This document shows, piece after piece, positions 28,754 to 36,191 of a stretch of DNA of 36,191 bases. The DNA comes from Actinomycetota bacterium (GTDB taxonomy: Bacteria; Actinomycetota; Thermoleophilia; UBA2241), in the NCBI GenBank assembly GCA_012514235.1, contig JAAZAR010000096.1, positions 1 through 36,191 of the forward strand, given 5' to 3'. Both the position numbers and the translations under genes were made by a program. The notes beneath the pieces are model-generated. The model was not told where the DNA came from. It saw nothing but the letters and a program-made list of their open reading frames with translations, and ran no database searches. The number at the start of each line of letters is the position of its first letter. Within the stretch, counting starts at the first letter, position 1.

Positions 28754-29629
28754 TCAGTCCGTCGCCGGGCCGGCACCCCCGTCCGCCGGAGGGCCGGCCC
28801 CGCCGCCCGGCGCCGGCCCGTCGCCGGGCGGTCCCGTCGCACTGTCTGCGTCACGGTCGGTCGCGCGCCCGGCATCCCGCCGCGGCTGGTCGTCCGTGCG
28901 GTGCCCGATCCGCCGCCGGCTCAGGTCCTGGACCACCAGCGCCACGACCGTGATCAGGTAGAGCTGTCCGAAGATCGCCTCCATCACGGCCGTCAGGCGA
29001 CCTAGCGTGGTCACCGCCGTGAGGTCGCCGTAGCCGGTCGTGGTGATGGTGACGAAGCTGAAGTAGAGGTAGTCCACGGTGGGCGTGTCCTTGGGAGGCA
29101 CGCTGAGCTGGGCGAAGAACTGCCGGTCGCCGATGACCGCGGTGAGGCCGTAGACGGTGGCGAAGAACATGGCGATGAGCAGGTACACGCACACCGCGCC
29201 GTAGAACGCGTTGAGACTCATGACCGGCCGCTCCACGAGACGCCTGAGGATCGCCACCGGCGCGACGACGACGAGCAGGATGATCAGGACCCTGTTGACG
29301 ATGCTCGCCGTCTCCTCGCTGCCGACGACGATCAGCACGGCCGCGACGACGGTCGCCAGCGGGATGACGGCCAGGGCGATACGCATGATGTGACGCCTGA
29401 CCTGGGCGGCCCGGAGGGCGAGCCACGTGGTCGCCGCCAGGATCACGACGGAGACGACGCGGCCGATCGTGCCGTCGCCCGCCCCTGCGAGGACGAAGTA
29501 ACTGGAGACCAGCAGCAGCAGGACCAGTCCGAAGCTGTCGGCGAAGCGCGGCGACTCGGCGCGGAGGGGCCGCCGATCCGCGCGGTGCGTCGTGGCGCTG
29601 CTGCTGGCGTTGGCGTCGGGCTCGTCCAT
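28754..29629 (-). CDS. Potassium channel family (ion channel) protein
   Basis: 291 residues. The K+ selectivity filter TTTGYGD is at 196-202 ('VTITTTGYGDLTAV'), inside a pore loop after the helix 140-163 and before the inner helix 212-235 ending 'VALVVQDLSRRR'. Four more hydrophobic segments lie between about 33 and 128, so the topology is 2TM pore plus an N-terminal membrane block without an obvious voltage-sensor arginine row. No RCK domain is present; the tail (about 240-291) is disordered and Pro/Gly/Asp-rich. It probably passes K+ across the inner membrane. The ATG has no SD and a TACAGT box 7 nt upstream. Confidence 0.88.
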   Translation of the reverse strand: MDEPDANASSSATTHRADRRPLRAESPRFADSFGLVLLLLVSSYFVLAGAGDGTIGRVVSVVILAATTWLALRAAQVRRHIMRIALAVIPLATVVAAVLIVVGSEETASIVNRVLIILLVVVAPVAILRRLVERPVMSLNAFYGAVCVYLLIAMFFATVYGLTAVIGDRQFFAQLSVPPKDTPTVDYLYFSFVTITTTGYGDLTAVTTLGRLTAVMEAIFGQLYLITVVALVVQDLSRRRIGHRTDDQPRRDAGRATDRDADSATGPPGDGPAPGGGAGPPADGGAGPATD

Positions 29630-29636
29630 CAGCGGA

Positions 29637-29642
29637 ACTGTA
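29637..29642 (-). promoter_or_regulatory. -10 element of a leaderless promoter (K+ channel)
   Basis: TACAGT on the minus strand ends 7 nt before the ATG at 29629. No SD. Same hexamer and nearly the same spacing as before the TPR-zincin gene. Confidence 0.45.
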
Positions 29643-29775
29643 TCCCACCGGCGCCCCGGCGGGAACGAGCGCCGGACCGGAGTCTCCCGCCGGCGCCCCG
29701 GGCCGGACCAGGCAGGTCTCTGCGGGCCGCGGGCGAACCCTGCTGCTGTACACTCGCACGAGGTCTCCCTGAGCC

Positions 29776-30702
29776 ATGCAGAACGGCCCCTACACCCGTT
29801 ACTCGTCGCCCTCGAGGCGTGACCGCCGTCGTCGCAGGCAGCAGGCCCGGCTGCGCCTGCTTGCGCTCATCGGCGTTCTCGTCGTCGCGGCGGCGGTCGT
29901 CGCGTTCGTCGTCCTTCGCGGCCGCGGCGGCGACGAGCCCGCCGGAGCGGCCGGTCAGAGCGCAGACGGGTCCGCCGCCATCGCGGGGTCCCCGTCGCCG
30001 AAGGCCACACCCACCGAGCCTCCGCCGGAGGTGTGGGTGGCCAGCGCGACGGACCCCGTCCGCGTGTGGATAGGGGGCGACTCCATGGGCGGCGAGCTGG
30101 GCTGGGCGCTCGAGCCGATGCTCAAGAGCGTCGCCGGCTTCAAGCCGACCACCTACTACAAGGAATCGAGCGGCATCTGCCGCTACGACTTCTTCGACTG
30201 GCAGCACCAGATGGAGACCGTGTCCTCGTCCTCCAAGCCGGACGCCGTGGTCCTGATGATCGGCACGAACGACACGCAATCGATCTGGCGGGACGGCCAG
30301 TGGATCCACTACGGGACGATGGAGTGGAAGCAGGCCTACGAGGACCGCGTGGGCGACATCATCGACACCATGCTCGAGGGCGACGCTCGCCGCGTGTACT
30401 GGGTGGGCATGCCGATCATGGGTGAGGGGTGGCGCAACTCGCGCATGCGCCTCATCAACAGGGTCTTCGAGAAGCAGTGCGAGAAGCGGCCCGGAGCCGA
30501 GTACATCGACATCTGGGACCTCTTCACGACGTCCGGCGGCGCCTTCGACGCCTCCCTCAGGCTGGCCGACCAGGTGCACTTCACCGTGGAGGCGCAGGAA
30601 CGGCTCGCCGGCGAGGTGTACGAGGCGATCAGGGCCGACTGGGCGCCGCCGGGGTCGGAGACGACGAAGGGCTCGCCGTCTGCGTCTCCTTCGGGCGTCT
30701 GA
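29776..30702 (+). CDS. Membrane-anchored SGNH hydrolase (DUF459)
   Basis: 308 residues. A basic N-terminus (about 14-26, nine Arg) and a helix (29-47) anchor it as a type II membrane protein; residues 50-85 are a Ser/Pro/Ala linker. The SGNH domain follows: S103 in 'IGGDSMGG' (block I), N165 in 'MIGTNDTQ' (block III), and D265/H268 in 'LADQVHFT' (block V). DUF459 members pair with MBOATs and act on cell-surface glycans, as O-acyl transferases or esterases. It faces the outside. The gene precedes a membrane protein and is 3 kb from an MBOAT-SGNH pair whose SGNH is related. TACACT (29749-29754) is a plausible -10, 21 nt before the ATG. Confidence 0.85.
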   Translation: MQNGPYTRYSSPSRRDRRRRRQQARLRLLALIGVLVVAAAVVAFVVLRGRGGDEPAGAAGQSADGSAAIAGSPSPKATPTEPPPEVWVASATDPVRVWIGGDSMGGELGWALEPMLKSVAGFKPTTYYKESSGICRYDFFDWQHQMETVSSSSKPDAVVLMIGTNDTQSIWRDGQWIHYGTMEWKQAYEDRVGDIIDTMLEGDARRVYWVGMPIMGEGWRNSRMRLINRVFEKQCEKRPGAEYIDIWDLFTTSGGAFDASLRLADQVHFTVEAQERLAGEVYEAIRADWAPPGSETTKGSPSASPSGV

Positions 30703-30751
30703 CGTCCCTCTCCGAGGGCGGCGGTAGTCGCATCGGGTCACCGCGGGGATA

Positions 30752-31630
30752 ATGCGGGATGCCATGACCCTCCTGTTCGCTGCCATCCCGGGTCACGTGC
30801 TCGACGACGCCAAGCGGTCGCTGTTCCTGCTCCTCGTCGGGTTCATCGTGACGTTTCTGATCGTCCGGCTCAACACGCGCCTCACGCGCCGGCACGGCCG
30901 TTCGCACCTGCGCATCAGCAGCGTGGTCACGCCGGGCGGGCTGCACATCCACCATTCCGTGTTCGGGATCGTCGCGATGGTGGTGGCCGGCATCCTCGAG
31001 TTCGCCCTGCAGCCCGGCAGCCCCTGGGTCGAGGTGATCGCCTTCGCCTTCGGCTGCGGCGCGGCGCTCACGCTGGACGAGTTCGCGCTGATCCTGCATC
31101 TGGAGGACGTCTACTGGACCGGCGAGGGCCGCAAGAGCATCGACGCCGTGATCCTCGGCATCACGTTCATGACGCTGCTCCTCACCGGCCTGCTGCCCGC
31201 CACGTTCAGCTCGCTGGGGGACTACATCACCCTGTCGCGGTGGGTCTTCTTCTGTCTGGTGCTGAGCGGCGCGCTCTTCGTCGTGGTCTGCTATCTCAAG
31301 GGCAAGCTGTTCGTCGGCACGGTGGGCATCTTCGTGCCCCCCGTGGCGTTCGTCGGAGCGCTGAGGCTCGGCAAGCCGGGCTCGCCGTGGGCGCGCTGGC
31401 GGTACAAGGACAGCCCGGGCAAGCTCGAACGCGCCCTGCGCCGCGACCAGGGCTTCCATCAGAAGTGGGAGCGGCGCAAGCACATGCTGTGGGACGTCAT
31501 CGGCGGCAAGCCTCACCTGTCGCTGCCGCACCTGGACGGCCACCGGGACAGGCGGGATCACGAGGGTCCCGGGGGGCCGGCGGACGGGTCTCGCACGTCG
31601 CGCGCGCAGGCCGGGCGGCGCGGGCGCTAG
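30752..31630 (+). CDS. Conserved polytopic membrane protein of unknown function
   Basis: 292 residues. Hydrophobic segments lie near 22-40, 66-86, 93-112, 129-147, 160-178 and 184-202. The motif 'TPGGLHIHHSVFG' (His cluster) and 'LDEFALILHLEDVYWTGEGRKSIDA' (acidic; about residues 108-132) stand at the membrane surface and could bind metal. I recall similar actinobacterial integral membrane proteins but no assigned family. The C-terminal 90 residues are basic and hydrophilic ('WERRKHMLWDVIGG'). Two starts are possible: ATG 30752 (used here) or ATG 30764; the hexamer GATAAT (30748-30753) overlaps the first and would favour the second. It follows the SGNH gene by 49 nt and may share its surface-glycan setting. 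Confidence 0.75.
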   Translation: MRDAMTLLFAAIPGHVLDDAKRSLFLLLVGFIVTFLIVRLNTRLTRRHGRSHLRISSVVTPGGLHIHHSVFGIVAMVVAGILEFALQPGSPWVEVIAFAFGCGAALTLDEFALILHLEDVYWTGEGRKSIDAVILGITFMTLLLTGLLPATFSSLGDYITLSRWVFFCLVLSGALFVVVCYLKGKLFVGTVGIFVPPVAFVGALRLGKPGSPWARWRYKDSPGKLERALRRDQGFHQKWERRKHMLWDVIGGKPHLSLPHLDGHRDRRDHEGPGGPADGSRTSRAQAGRRGR

Positions 31631-31668
31631 CCCCGCTCCCGTACTCCTCGGCCGTTCAGGGTCCGCCA

Positions 31669-31687
31669 GCGTCGTCGGTCACGACGC
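31669..31687. terminator. Hairpin over the aminotransferase stop codon
   Basis: GCGTCGT (31669-31675) and ACGACGC (31681-31687) form a perfect 7-bp stem with a CGGTC loop. The minus-strand stop (31681-31679) lies at the loop edge. Between convergent genes; no T-tract. Confidence 0.45.
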
Positions 31688-32848
31688 GCCGGCCATCGCC
31701 TCTCCGATCGCGGCTGCCAGGCGCCGAGCGCCCTCCGCGAGGCTCGCGGCGTCGTACAGGCTGAAGGGGAGCCGCAGGTGGCGGTCGTCGCCGTCGATGC
31801 AGAAGCGGTGGCCGGGCGCGAGCCCGACCCGATGCCGCTCCGCGACGGGCAGGAGCTTGCTGGCGGTCAATCCGCGGGGGAGACGCACCCACAGGAAGAA
31901 CCCTCCGGCCGGCACCGTGAACGAGCAGCCGGCCGGCAGTTCCTTGCGCAGCGCGCCGGCGAGCGCGTCGCGGCGCGCTGCGTAGGTGCGGCGCAGCGTG
32001 ACCACGTGGTCGTCGTACACGCCCGCCTCGAGCAACGCCGCGACGAGCGAGGCCGAGAACTGACTCACGCAGCCGCCGCTCTCGAGGACGCCGTCGGCGC
32101 TGACGATCTCGAACAGCTCAGGCGGCGCGTCGATCCATCCCACCCGCAGGCCGGGCGCCAGTGTCTTGGCGAACGAGCCGAGCCGCACCACAGGAGCCTC
32201 GGGGTCGAGGGCGCGGAGGGCCGGCGGCGCCTGGCCCTCGAAGACCAGCTCCCGGTACACGTCGTCCTCGACCAGGATGAGGCCTTCGCGGCGCGCGAGC
32301 TCGAGAAGGCTCTCGCGCCGTTCGAGGGCGAGGCTCACGCCGGCGGGGTTGTGGAACGTCGGGACCGTGTACAGGAGGCGCGCCCGCCTGCCGGCGCCGC
32401 GCGCCCGCCGAACGGCCTCCTCGAGCGCGTCCACGTCGAGTCCGGCGTCGTCCATCGGCACGCCGTTCACCTCGACCGGGTGGTCGGCGAGCACGCCGAG
32501 GGCGAGGCTGTAGGTCGGGATCTCGACGAACACCGCGTCGCCCGGCCGCGTGAGGTCGGTGAGCACCTGCCCGAGGGCCTGGGAATTGCCCCCGCTCACC
32601 AGGATCTGGTCGGCGCCGAGACCGAGGCCTTCGCGTTCCGCGGAGCGGGCGACGATGGCGTCGCGCAGTGCCCGGGGTCCCAGGTCGGGACCGTACGCCA
32701 GCGCTCCGGCGGCGTCTGACCGCCGGAGCAGGCGGTCGGCCGCCTCGCGCAGCAGCTCGACCGGCAGCACCGCGGGATCGGGGTCGCCGTAGGCGAACTC
32801 GACGAAGCCGTCCCGAAGCACGTTCTGGGTCTCCACCGGCGGCTGCAT
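31679..32848 (-). CDS. PLP-dependent class I/II aminotransferase (Aro8/LysN-like)
   Basis: 389 residues, fold-type I. Seen in order: 'LAYGPDLGPRALRDAI', 'VSGGNSQALGQVL', the 'PTFHNPAGVSL' substrate loop, 'LVEDDVYREL' with the PLP-stacking Asp, the Schiff-base lysine K228 in 'GSFAKTLAPGLRVGW', and 'FLWVRLP' near the end. This follows the Aro8/LysN/MocR-C-terminal group, which transfers amino groups to 2-oxo acids such as 2-oxoadipate or aromatic acids. No GntR domain is present, so it is an enzyme and not a MocR regulator. The ATG has no SD but TATCAT lies 6 nt upstream. It is divergent from the MBOAT gene, and unrelated in role as far as I can see. Confidence 0.88.
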   Translation of the reverse strand: MQPPVETQNVLRDGFVEFAYGDPDPAVLPVELLREAADRLLRRSDAAGALAYGPDLGPRALRDAIVARSAEREGLGLGADQILVSGGNSQALGQVLTDLTRPGDAVFVEIPTYSLALGVLADHPVEVNGVPMDDAGLDVDALEEAVRRARGAGRRARLLYTVPTFHNPAGVSLALERRESLLELARREGLILVEDDVYRELVFEGQAPPALRALDPEAPVVRLGSFAKTLAPGLRVGWIDAPPELFEIVSADGVLESGGCVSQFSASLVAALLEAGVYDDHVVTLRRTYAARRDALAGALRKELPAGCSFTVPAGGFFLWVRLPRGLTASKLLPVAERHRVGLAPGHRFCIDGDDRHLRLPFSLYDAASLAEGARRLAAAIGEAMAGAS

Positions 32849-32854
32849 GGCGCC

Positions 32855-32860
32855 ATGATA
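32855..32860 (-). promoter_or_regulatory. -10 element of a leaderless promoter (aminotransferase)
   Basis: TATCAT on the minus strand ends 6 nt before the ATG at 32848; no SD is present. No -35 match at 17 nt. Confidence 0.45.
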
Positions 32861-32961
32861 GGTGATGCCGGGGACCCCGGGGGCACGCGCGTCTGGCCGC
32901 AGCGAACCCCCGGCTGGCGACCGGCCGTCCCCTCCCCTAGACTGGGGGACCGGGCCGCCTC

Positions 32962-34539
32962 ATGCTGTTTCCGACGATCACATTCGCCGTCTTCTTCCTG
33001 CTCGCCTTCATCGGCAACTGGCTGCTGATGCCCCGGCAGCGGGCGTGGAAGGTGTTCATGCTCATCGCCAGCATGGTCTTCTACGGCTGGTGGGACTGGC
33101 GATTCGTGCTGCTCCTCGTGCTCAGCGCCGCGGCCAACCAGGCTTTCGCGCTCTGGATCGCCGGTCTGCCGCCGAAGAGCGCATCCGCCAAGTGGGCACT
33201 CGCCGCCGCCGTGGCCGCCAACCTGGGCGTGCTGGGCTGGTTCAAGTACTACGGCTTCTTCGTCACGTCCGTGGTCAACTTCCTCGGCGCCCTGAACCTG
33301 AACGCCGACCTGCCGCTGCTGCGCATCGTGCTGCCGCTGGGCATCTCGTTCCTCACCTTCCGCGTGCTGAGCTACGTGATCGACGTCTATCGGGGGACGC
33401 TGCGGCCCGCCTCGCTGCTCGACTTCTCGGTGTACGTGGCCTTCTTCCCGTACCTCGCCGCCGGCCCCATCGCCCGTGCCTCCGAGTTCCTGCCGCAGGT
33501 GCGGGGCCCGCGTGATCCACGGAACGTGGACACCGCGCGGGCCTTCTTCCTCATCTTCGGCGGACTCATCAAGAAGATGCTGATCGCCGACTACCTCGCG
33601 ACCTCGCTCGTCAACGGCGTGTTCACCACGCCGGGGCAGTACTCGTCCATCGAGGTGCTGCTGGGCATCATCGGCTACTCGGTGCAGATCTACTGCGACT
33701 TCAGCGCCTACGCGGACATCGCCATCGGCGTCTCCCTGCTGCTCGGGTTCGAGTTGCCCGACAACTTCGACAGGCCGTACACGGCCCGCTCGGTGCAGGA
33801 GTTCTGGCGCCGCTGGCACATGACGCTCTCGCGCTGGTTGCGGGACTACCTGTACATCCCGCTCGGCGGCAACCGCAAGGGGCAGTCGAGGACCTACGTG
33901 AACCTGATGCTCACCATGGTCCTCGGCGGCCTGTGGCACGGCGCCGGCTGGACGTTCATCTTCTGGGGGGCCCTGTACGGCGGCGCGCTCATCGTGGAGC
34001 ACGCGCGCGTCGACGGGCGCAAGCAGCGCGCCCTGCTGGTGCAGAGCCAGCGGCGCGAGCTGGCACTGGAGTCGGTCGGGCTCGCGGACGCGGCGCCGCG
34101 CTCGCCCGTGGATGCGGACTCGTCGCCCGTGCCCGCCGTCGCCACGGCGCCGTCGCCCTCCTCCGTGGTCGAACCGCCGCTCGAGTACGACCGTGATCCG
34201 TGGCACGGAGTCTGGTTGCCGCGCATCCTCACGTTCGCCTTCGTCACCTTCGCCTGGATCTTCTTCCGTTCCGACAGCTTCTCTGCGGCGCTGGCCGTGA
34301 TCGGCCGGCTGTTCCAGAGCTGGGGCACGGTGGGCGCCGCCGTCACGCCCGGCGTGTTCATCGCCATCGTCGCGGGCATCGGCGTGCAGTACGTGCCGCG
34401 GGCGCTGTGGCAGCGGGGCGAAGCGGGGTTCTCGGTGCTGAACCCGGTGCTGCAGGGCGTGGTGCTGGCGGTCGGTCTCATGCTGCTGGACATCCTCGGG
34501 CCGACCGGCCCGGCGGCCTTCCTCTACTTCAAGTTCTGA
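32962..34539 (+). CDS. MBOAT family O-acyltransferase (AlgI/PatA-like)
   Basis: 525 residues, normal MBOAT length. The N-terminus 'LFPTITFAVFFLLAFIGNW' and 'MVFYGWWDWRFV' are signatures of AlgI-type MBOATs, followed by 'FFPYLAAGPIARASEF', 'YCDFSAYADIAIG', 'EFWRRWHMTLSRWLRDYLYIPLGGNRKG' (a loop of about 28 residues) and the catalytic histidine H326 in 'GGLWHGAGWTFIFWG'. It moves acyl groups across the membrane to an outside acceptor via an SGNH partner. A Ser/Pro/Ala-rich insertion (about 370-405) lies in a loop. The next gene starts inside its stop codon (TGATG), so it is coupled to the SGNH gene. TAGACT (32938-32943) is a candidate -10, 18 nt before the ATG. Confidence 0.9.
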   Translation: MLFPTITFAVFFLLAFIGNWLLMPRQRAWKVFMLIASMVFYGWWDWRFVLLLVLSAAANQAFALWIAGLPPKSASAKWALAAAVAANLGVLGWFKYYGFFVTSVVNFLGALNLNADLPLLRIVLPLGISFLTFRVLSYVIDVYRGTLRPASLLDFSVYVAFFPYLAAGPIARASEFLPQVRGPRDPRNVDTARAFFLIFGGLIKKMLIADYLATSLVNGVFTTPGQYSSIEVLLGIIGYSVQIYCDFSAYADIAIGVSLLLGFELPDNFDRPYTARSVQEFWRRWHMTLSRWLRDYLYIPLGGNRKGQSRTYVNLMLTMVLGGLWHGAGWTFIFWGALYGGALIVEHARVDGRKQRALLVQSQRRELALESVGLADAAPRSPVDADSSPVPAVATAPSPSSVVEPPLEYDRDPWHGVWLPRILTFAFVTFAWIFFRSDSFSAALAVIGRLFQSWGTVGAAVTPGVFIAIVAGIGVQYVPRALWQRGEAGFSVLNPVLQGVVLAVGLMLLDILGPTGPAAFLYFKF

Positions 34540-35726
34540 TGACCGACGACCGTACAGAAGCGCGTCGCCAAGACGCCCAGGACCCGCGGCCGAACGGCGC
34601 GCGGCCCGATGGCTCCGCGGGCGCGGACCGCGAGCCCGGCGACGGCCGCCCCGCCGGCATGCCTTACGTCCGCCGGCGGCGCACCGCCGCCAGCGCGCTC
34701 GTGGCGATGCTGGTCGCGCTGGCGCTCGGCGCGCTGCTCAACGCGCCGGCGATGAAGAAGACCGCGCTCGAGATGCCGTTCGGCACCGAGCGCAGCTTCC
34801 GCCTCGCCCTGGTGGGCCCGCTGGCGTCGGTGAGCCACTGGCTGCTCCTCGATCGTCCGGCGCGCTACACCGCGGACGCGCTCGGCAAGCCCGACCCCGG
34901 TCCCGCTGACGCGCCGGCAGTCGTGGTCGTGTCTCCGCTGGGGCCGGAGGGCGAGGGCGACAAGAGCGACAAGCCCAGGAAGACGCTCCAGGAGAAGCCG
35001 CTGCCCAAGCCGTTCAAGGGTCACCCGCTGCATCTCTACATCGCCGGAGACTCCATGATGGGCCTGCCCGGCATGGCGCTGACCAACCTGTCCACCAGGA
35101 CGAAGCTGATCAAGCCCAAGCTGGACTACCACATCTCGACGGGGCTCTGCCGGCCCGACTTCTTCAACTGGCCGGCGCAGCTCCAGCAGCAGATCAAGGG
35201 GTTCGATCCTGGCGCCGTGGCCGTGATGTTCGGCGCCAACGACAACCAGGCCGTGCAGACGGCGTCGGGGAAGATCCACCAGTTCGGCACCGACGGCTGG
35301 AAGAAGGAGTACCGCAGGCGCGTGGAGGACGTCATCGCCCTGTTGTACCGGGGGGGCGTACGCCGCGTGTACTGGATCGGACAGCCGGTCATGCCGGACT
35401 CGTCGTACGACAGGCAGATCAAGCTCCTGAACGACATCTACCGGAGCGTGGCGGAGGAGACGTTCGGGGTCGAGTACATCGACGCCTACTCGCTGCTCTC
35501 CAAGAACGGCGCCTATTCCCAGTACCTGCGGGGCGTGGACGGCGAGACTGTGCAGGCCCGCGAGCAGGACGGGGAGCACCTCACGTATGCGGGTGGGTTG
35601 ATCGTCGCCGACGCCGTGCTCGACGCCATCAAGAAGGAATGGTTCCCCAAGAAGGGCGAGGCGGTGGGGCCGGCGGCGCGGTCGCCGTCGCCCAGGGCGT
35701 CGGACGGGGCGCCGCCGACGCCCTGA
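34539..35726 (+). CDS. SGNH hydrolase (DUF459), partner of the MBOAT
   Basis: 395 residues. A hydrophilic N-terminal tail (1-45), one membrane helix (about 48-68) and a linker are followed by a catalytic domain with S172 in 'IAGDSMMG', N234 in 'MFGANDNQ' and D344/H347 in 'EQDGEHLT', the Ser, Asn and Asp-His of an SGNH enzyme. It is homologous in layout to the SGNH at 29776 but longer. In analogous systems (AlgI with AlgJ/AlgX, PatA with PatB) the MBOAT passes the acyl group and the SGNH enzyme finishes transfer to a polysaccharide or peptidoglycan. The ATG at 34539 shares bases with the MBOAT stop (TGATG), so translational coupling is expected. A 10-bp inverted repeat follows the stop. Confidence 0.88.
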   Translation: MTDDRTEARRQDAQDPRPNGARPDGSAGADREPGDGRPAGMPYVRRRRTAASALVAMLVALALGALLNAPAMKKTALEMPFGTERSFRLALVGPLASVSHWLLLDRPARYTADALGKPDPGPADAPAVVVVSPLGPEGEGDKSDKPRKTLQEKPLPKPFKGHPLHLYIAGDSMMGLPGMALTNLSTRTKLIKPKLDYHISTGLCRPDFFNWPAQLQQQIKGFDPGAVAVMFGANDNQAVQTASGKIHQFGTDGWKKEYRRRVEDVIALLYRGGVRRVYWIGQPVMPDSSYDRQIKLLNDIYRSVAEETFGVEYIDAYSLLSKNGAYSQYLRGVDGETVQAREQDGEHLTYAGGLIVADAVLDAIKKEWFPKKGEAVGPAARSPSPRASDGAPPTP

Positions 35727-35737
35727 GAAGGCCTCGC

Positions 35738-35775
35738 GACCGCGCCGTGGTCTGTCAAGGCCCGCCGGCGCGGTC
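35738..35775 (+). terminator. Inverted repeat after the MBOAT-SGNH pair
   Basis: GACCGCGCCG (35738-35747) and CGGCGCGGTC (35766-35775) are perfect complements with an 18-nt loop, 12 nt beyond the SGNH stop. It probably separates this pair from the next MBOAT gene. Confidence 0.5.
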
Positions 35776-35896
35776 TGCAGCGGGGACGCCCATCCGCGGG
35801 CGCTTCGCCGCCCCGCGCCGCTGGTGTAGCATCCGCATGGCAGCAGGTGGGGCCGCCGGGCGGCTCCGGCATCCCGGGTGACTGACAGGCGGCTCC

Positions 35897-36191
35897 GTGC
35901 TCTTCCCGACCATCACGTTCGCGATCTTCTTCCTCGTCGTGTACGTGCTCAACTGGGCGCTCATGCCGCGGCTGCGCCTGTGGAAGTGGTTCATCATCGC
36001 CGCCAGCTACGTGTTCTACGGCTGGTGGGACTGGCGGCTCGTCTTCCTGCTCGTCGGTGCGACGCTCGTGAACCAGGGGCTCGGCGTGCAGGTGTACCGG
36101 GCGCTTCGCGGGCGGCGCAGCTCTCGGCCGGCCGCCCGCCGCTGGCTCACCCTCGCCGTGGCCGCCAACCTGGCCACGCTCGGCGTCTTCA
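35897..36191 (+). CDS. Second MBOAT family O-acyltransferase (5' part, runs off the window)
   Basis: Starts at GTG 35897 (AGGCGG about 5 nt upstream) and stays open for 98 codons to the end. The peptide opens MLFPTITFAIFFLVVYVLNW and continues with 'LRLWKWFIIAASYVFYGWWDWRLVFLLV', nearly the same as the first MBOAT (32962), followed by a lower-similarity Arg-rich loop and 'WLTLAVAANLATLGVF'. It is a paralogue, probably from duplication of an MBOAT-SGNH unit. The catalytic His lies beyond the window, so activity cannot be judged. Confidence 0.85.
   Translation, partial: MLFPTITFAIFFLVVYVLNWALMPRLRLWKWFIIAASYVFYGWWDWRLVFLLVGATLVNQGLGVQVYRALRGRRSSRPAARRWLTLAVAANLATLGVF

Noticed and set aside
35755..35997. 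An 80-codon minus-strand ORF
   Set aside because: It overlaps the start of the second MBOAT, whose N-terminus matches the first MBOAT almost residue for residue.
1..36191. Search for tRNA, rRNA, CRISPR, insertion sequences, att sites and a replication origin
   Set aside because: No cloverleaf-like segment, regular short repeats with spacers, transposase motif, long terminal repeat or DnaA-box cluster could be seen by eye. A covariance-model scan would be decisive for RNAs.

Overview
The window is very GC-rich and gene-dense. It carries short intergenic gaps, Shine-Dalgarno (SD)-led genes alongside genes with no SD, and GC-hairpin ends without U-tracts. Gene content suggests an Actinobacteria-like chromosome from an anaerobic or facultatively anaerobic lineage: an Archaeoglobus-type IscS, a giant BcrA/BadF-type activase, QueG-like iron-sulfur protein, DUF459 SGNH proteins and MBOATs. 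The lineage is inference; no rRNA is present to fix it. I see no tRNA, CRISPR array, insertion sequence or prophage.

Layout. 1-3.8 kb: an EamA exporter faces a minus-strand sulfur operon, tusA - dsrE-like - iscS-like - (28-codon ORF) - nifU-like. The IscS homologue has Asp where the PLP lysine should be. The NifU homologue carries a C-terminal piece resembling the thioredoxin-reductase nucleotide domain. 3.9-9.5 kb: glpK, a LysA-like fold-III decarboxylase of altered active site, a QueG-like 2x[4Fe-4S] protein, a 55-residue membrane protein and an AI-2E family permease. 9.5-17 kb: thrC, a PHP-glycosyltransferase fusion that stops after the first half of the GT, a double-ACT protein, a HAD-AIR-synthase fusion and a secreted papain-like protease.

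17-25 kb: a PRC-barrel protein, a TPR-zincin, a 1473-residue double-ATPase acyl-CoA-dehydratase-activase protein (the largest gene), pirin and an EEP-family phosphohydrolase. 25-29.6 kb: an MBL-fold hydrolase, a YfcE-like phosphoesterase, YjbQ, HdeD and YqhA membrane proteins, and a K+ channel. 29.7-36.2 kb: a cell-surface acylation locus with two DUF459 SGNH proteins, a conserved membrane protein, a class I/II aminotransferase, one complete MBOAT and the start of a second MBOAT that runs off the window.

The strongest candidate for something undescribed is the sulfur operon. It pairs a lysine-less, probably PLP-independent IscS with two dedicated sulfur carriers, a chimeric scaffold and a possible 28-residue microprotein joined by ATGA overlaps on both sides. 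Two architectural themes recur: TANNNT -10 boxes 6-9 nt before the start codon (leaderless transcripts), and stop codons buried inside terminator-like hairpins.
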